Assembly (NCBI RefSeq): GCF_000154845.1
Contig: NZ_DS981428.1
Location: forward strand, 35,962-99,961
DNA: 64,000 nt
Direction of reading: 5' to 3'
DNA from: Phocaeicola coprocola DSM 17136
GTDB lineage: Bacteria > Bacteroidota > Bacteroidia > Bacteroidales > Bacteroidaceae
How positions within the stretch are numbered: the first letter of the stretch is position 1; every line of letters begins with the position of its first letter. Of the stretch, positions 10,191 to 18,958 are shown piece after piece. Made by a program: the position numbers and the translations under genes. The notes beneath the pieces are model-generated. The model worked only from the letters and a program-made list of their open reading frames with translations. It made no database searches and was not told the origin of the DNA.

Positions 10191-10223
10191 AAAAAATAGG
10201 CCATCTTTTTAAAGATGACCTAT
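10191..10223 (-). terminator. Terminator of the ferredoxin gene
   Basis: Arms ATAGGCCATCTTT and AAAGATGACCTAT (12 of 13 paired plus one G-U) with a short loop. Read on the minus strand a run of seven T follows the stem. Confidence 0.8.
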
Positions 10224-10250
10224 TATGAATTTTGTCATAAGACGATTCGA

Positions 10251-10418
10251 TTATCCCTGGTGGATTGCTTCAGAAGGACATACATCTGCGCATGTTCCAC
10301 ATTCTGTACACATATCCGGGTTGATAGAATACTTATCACCTTCAGAGATTGCGCCAACTGGGCATTCATCGATACAAGTACCGCAAGCGATACAATCGTC
10401 ACTAATTACGTAAGCCAT
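10251..10418 (-). CDS. Small 2[4Fe-4S] ferredoxin
   Basis: 55-residue clostridial-type ferredoxin, a cytosolic low-potential electron carrier. Two complete cluster motifs are visible: CIACGTCIDECP near the N-terminus and CTECGTCADVCP near the C-terminus. The start is placed at MAYVISDDC (ATG at 10418), because the in-frame sequence upstream (MHHQISTNNN...) overlaps the promoter and is not conserved-looking. It has its own promoter and terminator and so is monocistronic. Partners could be pyruvate:ferredoxin oxidoreductase or hydrogenase encoded elsewhere. Confidence 0.95.
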   Translation of the reverse strand: MAYVISDDCIACGTCIDECPVGAISEGDKYSINPDMCTECGTCADVCPSEAIHQG

Positions 10419-10460
10419 TGTAGTAAAAGTTAAATTATTATTAGTACTAATTTGATGATG

Positions 10461-10468
10461 CAAAGGTA
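10461..10468 (-). promoter_or_regulatory. -7 box of the ferredoxin promoter
   Basis: The minus strand reads TACCTTTGC, an exact TAnnTTTG match, about 42 bp before the ATG. No good -33 TTTG was found. Confidence 0.6.
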
Positions 10469-10537
10469 ATCTTTTTGGTGAGATTTGTAATATCTACATT
10501 ACAATATTTCCCTAATTTGTATTATGTCTAAATAGTA

Positions 10538-13510
10538 TTAATACATTATAGATTGATACATTGCTTGTTGAATACGAGAACGAATATCCAGCTTCATCAA
10601 GTTATCATGACCAAATACAACAGGATAAGTACGATTACTCAAAAAGACAAACACCAATTCATTATCCGGATCAACCCAGACACAAGTTCCGGTAAACCCA
10701 GTATGCCCAAAAACAGAGGCAGGAGCTTCAGGAGCACAAGGACTATTATCATCACTCTCAATATCAGGTTTATCAAAACCCAATCCCCGACGACTGCTTT
10801 TGGCTTTCATACCCATAAACAAACCGCAAGTAGCACGGCTCAGATAACGACGGTCACCACATATACCCCGATCAAGCAACATCTGGAAAATCACAGCAAG
10901 ATCATGTGTTGTAGAAAAAAGTCCTGCATTACCCGATACACCTCCCACAAATGCAGCAGCCTCATCATGAACATAGCCCTGCAACGGACCGCCACGCAGG
11001 AAATCAATCTTCGCACTAGGGGCAATTTCCTCTTTAGGGAAACGTTTCAACGGATTGTATGCAGTATGCTTCAGCCCCATAGGTTTAAAGAAAACACTGT
11101 CCAGATATACATCCATAGGTACTTTCGAAATTCTCTCAACAACCTCTTTCAGCAGCATAAAGTTCAAGCAACTATACCGATATGAATGTCCCTTCAGCGG
11201 TGCATTAATGATTTGTTGCATAACGACGCGTTGATATTCCTTATTCAGATACATGCTGTCAGCAAGTTGCAATGAATAGATTTCAGAAGGAGTAGAAGAC
11301 ATCCATTCTTTTTTAAAAGAGAAATCGGTACATGCATATAAATTCGAAGCAATCTGCAATTTATGTCCCGCATCAGGTTTCTTACGGAACAATCCTCCTT
11401 TGCACGTTTTCAGGTCAATAGCCTCCTCATAGAATGGAAGATACGAAGGAAGTCCCGACTCATGAAACAGCAAATCCTGTATGGTTATATTTTGCTTATT
11501 CGTTTTTCTCAATTCCGGCAAATAAATGCTGACTTTATCCGTCAAGCCGAATTTACCTTCATCGTATAATTTCATTATTGCCAGCAAAGTTCCCGCAGCC
11601 TTAGAGAGTGAAGCCAGATCGTATATTGTATGCTCTTTCACTTCTTCTTTTCCATCATAAGTCAATGTACCGAAACATTTATTATAGACAGGATAACCAC
11701 CTTTGGTTATCAGTACATGACATCCCGGATATGCTTGCTGGCGAATACCTTCTTCTGCAATGGTATCGATAGCCAGAAGAATCTTAGAATCCATGCCCAG
11801 CTCTTCAGGACTGTAAGAACGAGGTTTATCCGGATCGATAGTAAGACCTGTGCCGCTTTTCCATAAACCGTTCATATCAACAGAAAGACGGCCATCAACA
11901 AGATCCTGCCCAGTCATAACATCTGCTACATAACGTTGAATTTCGGCTTTATCTGTATGTGCCAAGATCACAGCCGAAGCCTTCTTCAATACAGAAGACA
12001 TCTCCTGCAAAACTTTTTGCGACGCAAAACAAACAACGACAAGAGGTTTATCGGCCGCCACCTTTTCTAAAAAAGGAAGAAAAGCAGACAAATCTTTTGT
12101 TTGGTGAACAGCTACAATAACCTGATGAGCTGGAGCTACACGTTCCTGAATTTGTTGCAGAGAATCAGCATTGCCATGCAACCAACTCAGCGAAACCGAT
12201 TCTTTCAACTCTTTATAAAAAGGATATGCTTCCGACAATGAAGAGGATAAACTCAACAGGATATTTTCAGATAAAGACAGATCGAGAGGCAACACATCTA
12301 CAGAATCTTTTAGAACTGTAACAGCAGCCTTCTCCAAAGCAATCATCAGACTGTCGCTTTTAGCAGAGCAAATACGGTTTTCAATTCCTTCGGCCGCTAC
12401 CTGTTGCTTATGACTCAAGCCTAAGGCATATTTATAAGTAAGCACTTTCCGGCATTTTTCCGTAATGACATCTTCTGTAAGCTTGCCGCTTTTTACGGCA
12501 CGCATTACACTTTCAAGACTCTTTTTCAAGTTTCTTGGAACCAGTAACATATAGTTTCCAGCCATCAAGGCCTGTACACAAAGATCATCGGCATTTTTTG
12601 AAATACCTTTCATCTCCAGTGCATCTGTAAACACCAGTCCCGAAAAGTGCAGTTCTTTACGCAATAACGAAGTAATGACCTCCGAAGATATCGAGGCTGG
12701 TTTCTCATCAAGTTCCGAGACATGCAAATGACCAATCATTACGCCTCCGACTCCTGCTTCGACTGCCTTTTTGAAAGGATATAACTCTACGCTATCCAAA
12801 CGGGTACGGTCAAAATCAAGCACCGGCAACACATGATGAGAATCCGTATCCGTATCACCATGTCCCGGAAAATGTTTACATACCGCCATTACTCCCCCGT
12901 CTTCCAGCCCGCGAGAATAAGCTACAACCTTATCGGCTACCACTTTCGGATCACTTCCGAAAGAGCGGACATTGATAACCGGATTATTGGGATTATTATC
13001 AACATCGGCTACAGGAGCAAAATTTACATGCACACCTATTTCACGCAACTGCCTTGCAACCTCACGTCCGTACTGGTATATTAATGTATCATTCTGCACA
13101 CATCCCAATACTCTATTTCGGGGAAACTCCGGAGTATCTTCCAGACGCATGCCCAATCCCCACTCACCATCGAATGTAATCATCAAAGGTATATCTGCCC
13201 ACTGCTGAGCCTGATTGGTAAGCTGCACCTGCTTCTTCAGTTCTCCTTTGGAGAAAAGCAAGCCTCCGACTCCATACTCTTTAACAGCTCTTTCTATGTT
13301 ATCTTTATTCTTCTGTATGGTTATCGGTGCAACCGTATGAATAAACAACTGACCGATTTTCTGCTTCAATGTCATTCGGGCAAGCTGCCCGTCAACCCAA
13401 CGGCGACACGCCACAGAATCATCTGCCTGCTCCAATATTCTTACAGACGAAGCATATGCACCTATCCATAACGATATACAAACCAATAATCCCGTAACAC
13501 GTCTATTCAT
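10538..13510 (-). CDS. GH3 beta-N-acetylglucosaminidase fused to serine beta-lactamase-like domain
   Basis: 990-residue exported fusion. After a signal peptide (ending near AYASS) residues about 30-400 are a NagZ-type GH3 domain. KHFPGHGDTDTDSHH (about 213-227) is the loop holding the His/Asp general-acid dyad specific to GH3 N-acetylhexosaminidases, and VFTDALEMKGI (near 295) holds the Asp nucleophile. A GH3 C-terminal alpha/beta domain (400-570) follows. Residues about 590-985 are a class C beta-lactamase/esterase-like domain: S634-L-S-K637 is the SxxK motif, YSCLN is the Tyr-containing second motif and FGHTGFTG the third. The family is common in Bacteroidetes and probably acts on muropeptides or amino-sugar glycans in the periplasm; whether the second domain is a peptidase, esterase or inactive is unknown. 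Confidence 0.9.
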   Translation of the reverse strand: MNRRVTGLLVCISLWIGAYASSVRILEQADDSVACRRWVDGQLARMTLKQKIGQLFIHTVAPITIQKNKDNIERAVKEYGVGGLLFSKGELKKQVQLTNQAQQWADIPLMITFDGEWGLGMRLEDTPEFPRNRVLGCVQNDTLIYQYGREVARQLREIGVHVNFAPVADVDNNPNNPVINVRSFGSDPKVVADKVVAYSRGLEDGGVMAVCKHFPGHGDTDTDSHHVLPVLDFDRTRLDSVELYPFKKAVEAGVGGVMIGHLHVSELDEKPASISSEVITSLLRKELHFSGLVFTDALEMKGISKNADDLCVQALMAGNYMLLVPRNLKKSLESVMRAVKSGKLTEDVITEKCRKVLTYKYALGLSHKQQVAAEGIENRICSAKSDSLMIALEKAAVTVLKDSVDVLPLDLSLSENILLSLSSSLSEAYPFYKELKESVSLSWLHGNADSLQQIQERVAPAHQVIVAVHQTKDLSAFLPFLEKVAADKPLVVVCFASQKVLQEMSSVLKKASAVILAHTDKAEIQRYVADVMTGQDLVDGRLSVDMNGLWKSGTGLTIDPDKPRSYSPEELGMDSKILLAIDTIAEEGIRQQAYPGCHVLITKGGYPVYNKCFGTLTYDGKEEVKEHTIYDLASLSKAAGTLLAIMKLYDEGKFGLTDKVSIYLPELRKTNKQNITIQDLLFHESGLPSYLPFYEEAIDLKTCKGGLFRKKPDAGHKLQIASNLYACTDFSFKKEWMSSTPSEIYSLQLADSMYLNKEYQRVVMQQIINAPLKGHSYRYSCLNFMLLKEVVERISKVPMDVYLDSVFFKPMGLKHTAYNPLKRFPKEEIAPSAKIDFLRGGPLQGYVHDEAAAFVGGVSGNAGLFSTTHDLAVIFQMLLDRGICGDRRYLSRATCGLFMGMKAKSSRRGLGFDKPDIESDDNSPCAPEAPASVFGHTGFTGTCVWVDPDNELVFVFLSNRTYPVVFGHDNLMKLDIRSRIQQAMYQSIMY

Positions 13511-13580
13511 AATCTTTTCTTTATTTTTATAAACCTTTGCCGTAAATTTTATCTTTATACAAGCAAGTGTTTTCTAACAA

Positions 13581-14423
13581 TCAATTCTTCTGAAGTTTCA
13601 AAATCATCTGTCCAACAAAGGCTCCGTTCTTTCCCATCTGCTGTACAGGAACCTCTATTCCGTCTAAATTCTTATAATACTTCGGCGCATCAAAATACGA
13701 ATGAGAATGTCCACCCAATACGACATCAATATCACGCGTATTTTCTATCAGTTCAATATCGGAATAAGGTTCTCCCTCCCATCCCAGATGAGAAAGACAA
13801 ATCACCAAATCGCAATGTTCCTGATTTTTCAGCAAATCCGTGACACGCTGAGCCTCCGAAACCGGATCTTCAAACTTTACATTCCCATAACATTCGGAAG
13901 CAACCAATCCTTCCAGTTGCGCTCCCAAACCAAAAACTCCAATCTTTATGCCGTTACGCTGAATGATAGTGTATTCTTTAACCAGTCCTTCGAGCACAGT
14001 GCCCGTCACGTCATAATTTGCACATACTATCGGATAATTCGCCATTTTAAACAACCTTGCCATATTATCCAGCCCGAAATCGAACTCATGATTGCCGATG
14101 GTTCCTGCATCATAGCCCATTTCGTTCATCAGCTTTATTTCCACTTCCCCTTTAAACATATTATAATAAGGAGTACCCTGCGAAAAATCTCCTGAATCGA
14201 ACAACAGCAAATCCTCATGTATTTTGCGTTGCTGCTTGATAAAAGTTGCACGGCGTAAAAGTCCAGCCTTATCAGCCAGCATCGTATCCTGAAAATCCTC
14301 CGGGAAAGGTTCTACACGGCTGTGCATATCATTTGTATGGAACAAATACAATTCTTTGGTAGACTGGGCAAACAATACTCCTGCAAAGAGGCAGACCCAT
14401 AAAACGAAATATATTCTTTTCAT
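13581..14423 (-). CDS. 5'-nucleotidase, metallophosphatase domain only
   Basis: 280-residue exported protein corresponding to the N-terminal half of UshA-type 5'-nucleotidases. A signal peptide (MKRIYFVLWVCLFAGVLFAQ) is followed by the dinuclear metal site: FHTNDMHS (about 28-35), SGDFSQGTPY, GNHEFDFG, LSHLGWEG and GGHSHSYF. The C-terminal substrate-specificity domain is missing and is encoded by the gene 13 bp upstream (14437-15192). The two together rebuild a full enzyme that would hydrolyse nucleotides or sugar nucleotides in the periplasm. The ATG at 14423 is the natural start. No sign of a frameshift joins the two genes: each has its own signal sequence. Confidence 0.9.
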   Translation of the reverse strand: MKRIYFVLWVCLFAGVLFAQSTKELYLFHTNDMHSRVEPFPEDFQDTMLADKAGLLRRATFIKQQRKIHEDLLLFDSGDFSQGTPYYNMFKGEVEIKLMNEMGYDAGTIGNHEFDFGLDNMARLFKMANYPIVCANYDVTGTVLEGLVKEYTIIQRNGIKIGVFGLGAQLEGLVASECYGNVKFEDPVSEAQRVTDLLKNQEHCDLVICLSHLGWEGEPYSDIELIENTRDIDVVLGGHSHSYFDAPKYYKNLDGIEVPVQQMGKNGAFVGQMILKLQKN

Positions 14424-14436
14424 ATCAGTTTCTTTA

Positions 14437-15192
14437 TCATTGTTCTACAATACGTCCCTCTATCTCAGCGTTTACAAAAACACCTTTGGCCTCACACTGC
14501 TTTACATAATCGATAAACAAATCACGCAACACAGCATCCTGTGGTTCAGTTCTCGATGTTGCTTTCTTAAAAGCCTCCATACGATCATTTCCTTCAGCCA
14601 GATAGTCAATCGTAGCTACCCGATATTCTTTTGCCGGATCAACAGGCTTTCCACCTACCTCCGCACGTAGCAGACGTCCGTCTTTCGAGATAACCAGTCG
14701 GGCCCCGCTCAAGCCTTCACCATGTACGGCCGCAATCTGTTGAAAGAGTTCCAACAAATCTTCACCTTTTAATACAACAACAGAAAGAGCATTCTGGAAA
14801 GGACTGATTTCATAAATAGAACCGAATGTAATATCTCCTTCATTAAGAATATTACGGATACCACCTACATTCATAACCCCAACGTCAACACTTATTCCCA
14901 ATTTACTCTTTGCTCCCTCGCAAAGAATATCTGCCATCAGGTTCGACAAAGGCGACTCCGGACGATACGCTTCGAGCTTACGGGCAGAATGTCCGATTAC
15001 TGGAGTCATCAAACTATCTATTTTAGCCCGATAAGGTTGCAAAATTCTCCATGCAGCCTGATCCTGCTGTTCGTCATAAACACTGGTAATGGGTACTCTT
15101 CCTCCTTCTACCGATACTAAAGAATAACTGGAGTTGCAGGCCGTAAATATAAAAGAACCTGCCAAGAGAGTATAAAATACATGCTTTTTCAT
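14437..15192 (-). CDS. 5'-nucleotidase C-terminal domain lipoprotein
   Basis: 251-residue lipoprotein (lipobox FTAC, cysteine at about residue 19). The remainder is the substrate-binding C-terminal domain of UshA-type nucleotidases: ESPLSNLMADILCEGA, VGVMNVGGIRNIL, SIYEISPFQNALSVVVLKG and the LAEGNDRM block. In UshA the residues of GGIR and the PF region bind the base and phosphate. It lacks a metallophosphatase domain, which is the following gene in the operon. Anchoring this half by lipid and leaving the catalytic half soluble would tether the complex to the membrane (inference). A promoter with a perfect TATATTTG box is upstream. Confidence 0.88.
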   Translation of the reverse strand: MKKHVFYTLLAGSFIFTACNSSYSLVSVEGGRVPITSVYDEQQDQAAWRILQPYRAKIDSLMTPVIGHSARKLEAYRPESPLSNLMADILCEGAKSKLGISVDVGVMNVGGIRNILNEGDITFGSIYEISPFQNALSVVVLKGEDLLELFQQIAAVHGEGLSGARLVISKDGRLLRAEVGGKPVDPAKEYRVATIDYLAEGNDRMEAFKKATSRTEPQDAVLRDLFIDYVKQCEAKGVFVNAEIEGRIVEQ

Positions 15193-15216
15193 ACAAAATT
15201 ATTCATATTTAGTGTT

Positions 15217-15247
15217 CAAATATAGGGAAAAAAGCCAAGCAACACAA
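15217..15247 (-). promoter_or_regulatory. Promoter of the split 5'-nucleotidase operon
   Basis: On the minus strand TTGT (15244-15247) is followed after 19 bp by TATATTTG (15217-15224), an exact -7 match, 24 bp from the start codon. Confidence 0.65.
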
Positions 15248-15275
15248 GATTTCGTATTAAAATACACGAAAAAGA

Positions 15276-15307
15276 TTTGCCTATATCACAGAAAATTACT
15301 TACTTTG
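15276..15307 (+). promoter_or_regulatory. rplS promoter
   Basis: TTTG (15276-15279), a 20-bp spacer and TTACTTTG (15300-15307, 7 of 8 to TAnnTTTG). The mRNA leader to the ATG would be about 80 nt. Confidence 0.65.
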
Positions 15308-15391
15308 CACCGCTTTCGCGTAATCGCTGTCAAGAAGAGTTACTTGATATGTTACGTTGTAACGATAAACAATTTAATTTAAAAAGAAAAA

Positions 15392-15745
15392 ATGGATTTA
15401 ATTAAAATTGCAGAAGAAGCATTTGCTACTGGCAAACAGCATCCTTCATTCAAAGCTGGTGATACAATTACAGTAGCATACCGTATCGTTGAAGGTAGCA
15501 AGGAACGCGTTCAGTTGTATCGCGGTGTTGTTATCAAAATCTCAGGTCACGGTGAAAAGAAACGTTTCACTGTACGTAAGATGTCAGGAACTGTAGGTGT
15601 AGAACGTATCTTCCCTCTGGAATCTCCGGCTATCGACAGCATTACTGTCAACAAAGTTGGTAAAGTACGTCGTGCTAAATTGTACTACTTGCGTGCTCTT
15701 ACTGGTAAGAAAGCTAGAATTCAGGAAAAACGCGTTAACTTGTAA
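15392..15745 (+). CDS. rplS: 50S ribosomal protein L19
   Basis: 117-residue ribosomal protein L19, located at the 30S-50S interface. The sequence carries the family signature [16 protein letters not shown], the [11 protein letters not shown] strand, [19 protein letters not shown] and [14 protein letters not shown]. Length and ends match the family without extension. The gene is monocistronic here, with its own promoter (15276-15307) and terminator (15774-15810), rather than with rpsP-rimM-trmD as in proteobacteria; this is the usual arrangement in Bacteroides. Confidence 0.98.
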   Translation: MDLIKIAEEAFATGKQHPSFKAGDTITVAYRIVEGSKERVQLYRGVVIKISGHGEKKRFTVRKMSGTVGVERIFPLESPAIDSITVNKVGKVRRAKLYYLRALTGKKARIQEKRVNL

Positions 15746-15773
15746 TACTGAATCTATTATTCCTTACATACAG

Positions 15774-15810
15774 AAAACCGATTCTCATTATGAGAGTCGG
15801 TTTTTTGTTT
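15774..15810 (+). terminator. rplS terminator
   Basis: AAAACCGATTCTCA pairs with TGAGAGTCGGTTTT (one G-U) around a 3-nt loop, followed by a T-run. Confidence 0.9.
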
Positions 15811-15940
15811 TTCTCCCTTTTATTCATCGAAGACTGCAAATTTCTCACTCAATCTGATTGAAATTCAACATCACAGCTGGTCGTATTTCCCAAAAAACAT
15901 CTTGAAAAGTCAGGAAAAACATCACCTTCTTTTCGAAAAA

Positions 15941-16012
15941 TTTGTACGAATGTCTGTTCCTTTTGTACAAAAAATACATAAAACAACAGCATATTTTTTG
16001 AATGAATCAAGT
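15941..16012. repeat. Dispersed intergenic repeat, copy B
   Basis: TTTGTAC at 15941 and TTTTGTAC at 15961 are separated by 13 nt, the same spacing as in copy C (26565 onward). The region then reads AAAAAATACATAAAACA and ends with ATGAATCAAG. A further TTCGTACAAATTTCAC lies near 16080. The remainder of the 465-bp gap 15746-16210 contains the two terminators and no recognisable gene. Confidence 0.5.
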
Positions 16013-16140
16013 TTTTAAGAATGATTCGTCCTTATATTTCCAAAGAAATCCTTTACTATAACCATGAACACACTGATAATTCGTACAAATTTCACAAAAC
16101 ACACAGCCATATATATCAGCAAAAAGCTTTGTCGGGAAAC

Positions 16141-16175
16141 AAAAAAATCGGACAGACTGCCTGAAATCTGCCCGA
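16141..16175 (-). terminator. Terminator of the first GH28 gene
   Basis: TCGGACAGA and TCTGCCCGA pair in 8 of 9 positions; on the minus strand the stem is followed by seven T. Confidence 0.75.
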
Positions 16176-16210
16176 AGAAAGTAAAAAATTAAACCTTAAA
16201 ATACTAATAC

Positions 16211-17566
16211 CTATTTAAAATCTAAAACCTGTTTCCTGATTATATTGTCATTAACTTTAACATTTTCCAATACAAAATTATCAACACAGTCAACTTCTAT
16301 TTTCGCATTCTTTTTCACCTTCAGATCCAAATTCTTAAAAGTAAAATCAGACAATTTATATTGATCGTCCGCCTTGGTCACATCAAACAAGACATCACAT
16401 TCCATTGTGATATTCTGCATTGTCACATGACTAGAATAGGAGTATGGTGTATCCTTACGCCCTTTCAGGTCGAAAAACTGCTTCCATGGCTTTGCAAACA
16501 AGAAACTGGAAACAGTTCCCGTAATCTCTTCTACGGTAATATATTCATAATTCTGCGGTGTATCGGGACGCATTTTCAGCCACAACAACCGTTTCGCATT
16601 ATCCAGCCGACAACGGCGAAGGATTATATTATGATTATGTATTGACTCACTGCCACAAGTCAGCGCACTATGGCAAAGACCATATACACAATCTTCAATA
16701 ATAATATTGCGGTTAGCCCCATTATTTTCTTTATCTTGATCTGCCCAAGGACCTTTTCCACCCTTCAGTGCAACCGCATCATCATTGACAGACATATAGC
16801 AATTTTTCACCAAGACATTGGTACATACATCAATGTCGATAGCATCAGAACTGGGAGCTTTTACAGGGAAATGAGGTGCAAAAATATGGAGATTCAACAA
16901 TTGTACATTTTCACAACGATACAAATGGGTAGTCCAAAATGGAGAATTCTCCAGACGAACACCAGACAACTGAACATCTTTCGAATCGGCAATATGAACT
17001 AAACGAGGACGCAGTTCTTCCAGATTCGTACACTTAGGATTCACCTGACGACGCAACCAGAAAGACTTCCAGTAACGCAGACCATTACCGTTTATACGTC
17101 CCTCTCCTGAAATCGTAAATCCGTCCACACCAATAGCATTGACCAGCGCTGCAAAATACTTCAGATTCTGTCCTTCCATACGTGTATCAATGACTGCAAA
17201 ATCGCTGATATCATCACTACCTTTCAGTGTTCCTTCTTTCTCTATATAAAGATGGGTATTAGGTTTAAAAAATAATGATCCACTCAAAAAAGTTCCCTGA
17301 GGAATATAAATCACCCCTCCCCCTTCCTGAGAAGCTTTATCAATCACGGCCTGTATCTGCTGAGTCTGTATGATTGTGCTGTCATTCAATACTCCATAAT
17401 CTGTAATACGATAGCTTTTTCCTAAATCTTCCAACTTAACGATTTCTGTCTGACGAAACCAGTCGGGTATAGGAGTTCCGTCCGGGAAAACTTCTTTTGC
17501 TGAAGCCTGCAAAACGAACAAAGCTAAAGCAATAGAAACAACACATCTTGTCCACACTTTATTCAT
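16211..17566 (-). CDS. GH28 family glycosidase (polygalacturonase/rhamnogalacturonase-like)
   Basis: Exported parallel beta-helix glycosidase, 451 residues from the ATG at 17566 (an in-frame ATG at 17605 would give a poor, charged leader before the signal peptide MNKVWTRCVVSIALAL). GH28 landmarks are present but divergent: SDAIDID (near 238) for NTD, VNDDAVALKGG for the DD pair, CHSALTCGSES (near 295) for the GHG-His block and KMRPD for the R-x-K. The departures suggest specificity beyond plain polygalacturonan, perhaps rhamnogalacturonan (inference). It is the left-most PUL gene, divergent from the GH105 gene and sharing with it a 12-bp inverted repeat at 17644-17731. Confidence 0.88.
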   Translation of the reverse strand: MNKVWTRCVVSIALALFVLQASAKEVFPDGTPIPDWFRQTEIVKLEDLGKSYRITDYGVLNDSTIIQTQQIQAVIDKASQEGGGVIYIPQGTFLSGSLFFKPNTHLYIEKEGTLKGSDDISDFAVIDTRMEGQNLKYFAALVNAIGVDGFTISGEGRINGNGLRYWKSFWLRRQVNPKCTNLEELRPRLVHIADSKDVQLSGVRLENSPFWTTHLYRCENVQLLNLHIFAPHFPVKAPSSDAIDIDVCTNVLVKNCYMSVNDDAVALKGGKGPWADQDKENNGANRNIIIEDCVYGLCHSALTCGSESIHNHNIILRRCRLDNAKRLLWLKMRPDTPQNYEYITVEEITGTVSSFLFAKPWKQFFDLKGRKDTPYSYSSHVTMQNITMECDVLFDVTKADDQYKLSDFTFKNLDLKVKKNAKIEVDCVDNFVLENVKVNDNIIRKQVLDFK

Positions 17567-17643
17567 AGTATATTTTTTATAAAACAAATTATCTTTACTT
17601 TTCACATTGGCAAAAATAGAGAAAAGCCTATAACCTCAAAATA

Positions 17644-17731
17644 GAAAATCATACATTATCCTGATAAATTCATACATTTTTACCCTAAAACGAGCTAAAT
17701 GAATAAAATCAAAGACTATTGTATGATTTTC
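17644..17731. promoter_or_regulatory. Inverted 12-bp repeat between divergent GH28 and GH105 genes
   Basis: GAAAATCATACA (17644-17655) is repeated in inverted orientation as TGTATGATTTTC (17720-17731). Each arm lies 73-78 bp from the start codon of the gene it faces. Inside, CATACATT occurs twice, 21 bp apart (17650 and 17671). Candidate HTCS binding sites. Confidence 0.55.
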
Positions 17732-17803
17732 CATTCTATATATAAAGACAGACAACTATTTTTGTCAACAAACTTATATTACAATAACTAACAAGCAAAG
17801 GCC

Positions 17804-18934
17804 ATGAAAAAATTATTTATTGCAGCTTTAGTTTTCGCTTTGGGAGGGACAAATATTCTGCATGCACAAAATTTGCCCGACCAGAAAGAAACTCTGAACA
17901 CTTTAATCAAAGTGAACAAACATTATATGAAGAATAATCCGGACTGCACACTACCCAGTTTTGTCAAAGGAAAGATGCGGCCCAGCAATATCTGGACACG
18001 CACTGTGTACTACGAGGGACTGCTGGCTCTTTACTCCATTTATCCGGATACTGAATATTACGCATATGCTTATCAATGGGGGGATTTTCATAAGTGGGGG
18101 ATGTGGAGAGGAACAACAACCCGACATGCCGACAATTATGCCTGCGGACAAGTATATATCGACATGTACAACCTCTGCCCTAAACCGGAAATCCTGCTAA
18201 ATGTAAAATCCAACCTCAACATGTTGGTCAACACTCCACAAATCAATGAGTGGTGGTGGATAGATGCCATACAAATGGGTATGCCTGGTTTCGCCAAAAT
18301 GGGTAAACTGACCGGAGAGCAGAAGTATTTCGACAAGATGTGGCAGATGTACGAATACACACGCAACCAGCATGGAGAACATGGCATGTTCAATCAAAAG
18401 GACGGATTATGGTGGAGAGATCAGGACTTCGACCCTCCTTACAAAGAACCTAACGGAGAAGACTGTTATTGGAGCCGTGGAAACGGTTGGGTATACGCTG
18501 CCCTAGTCCGCGTACTCGATGAAATTCCTGCCAATGAAGTTCACCGCCAAGATTATATAAACGACTTTCTGACTATGAGCAAGGCTATCAAAGCTTGCCA
18601 GCGTGAAGACGGATTCTGGAATGTAAGCTTACACGATCCTAATCACTTCGGCGGAAAAGAGCTGACAGGAACTTCTTTATTTGTATATGGAATGGCATGG
18701 GGAATACGCAACGGATTGCTTGATCGCGACGAATATCTGCCAATAGTACTCAAAGCCTGGAATGCAATGGTGAAAGACGCTGTTCATCCTGATGGGTTCT
18801 TAGGTTATGTACAAGGAACAGGAAAGGAGCCTAAAGACGGACAGCCCGTAACTTACGACAGCAAGCCTGATTTTGATGATTTTGGAACAGGTTGTTTCCT
18901 TCTGGCTGGAAGCGAAATTTATAAATTGAAATAA
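17804..18934 (+). CDS. GH105 unsaturated rhamnogalacturonyl hydrolase
   Basis: 376-residue exported (alpha/alpha)6-barrel enzyme of the YteR/YesR family. It removes the 4,5-unsaturated galacturonic acid that lyases leave at the non-reducing end of rhamnogalacturonan or homogalacturonan fragments. A signal peptide (MKKLFIAALVFALGGTNILHAQ) precedes the barrel. Family markers are NIWTRTVYYEGLLALY, HADNYACGQVY, WWWIDAIQMGMPGFAKMG (Asp of the DAIQM block is the likely catalytic acid), DCYWSRGNGWVYAALVR and GTGCFLLAGSE at the end. It is divergent from the GH28 gene and ends before a palindromic element. Confidence 0.95.
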   Translation: MKKLFIAALVFALGGTNILHAQNLPDQKETLNTLIKVNKHYMKNNPDCTLPSFVKGKMRPSNIWTRTVYYEGLLALYSIYPDTEYYAYAYQWGDFHKWGMWRGTTTRHADNYACGQVYIDMYNLCPKPEILLNVKSNLNMLVNTPQINEWWWIDAIQMGMPGFAKMGKLTGEQKYFDKMWQMYEYTRNQHGEHGMFNQKDGLWWRDQDFDPPYKEPNGEDCYWSRGNGWVYAALVRVLDEIPANEVHRQDYINDFLTMSKAIKACQREDGFWNVSLHDPNHFGGKELTGTSLFVYGMAWGIRNGLLDRDEYLPIVLKAWNAMVKDAVHPDGFLGYVQGTGKEPKDGQPVTYDSKPDFDDFGTGCFLLAGSEIYKLK

Positions 18935-18958
18935 GTTGATAATCGTCATTCTATAAAA

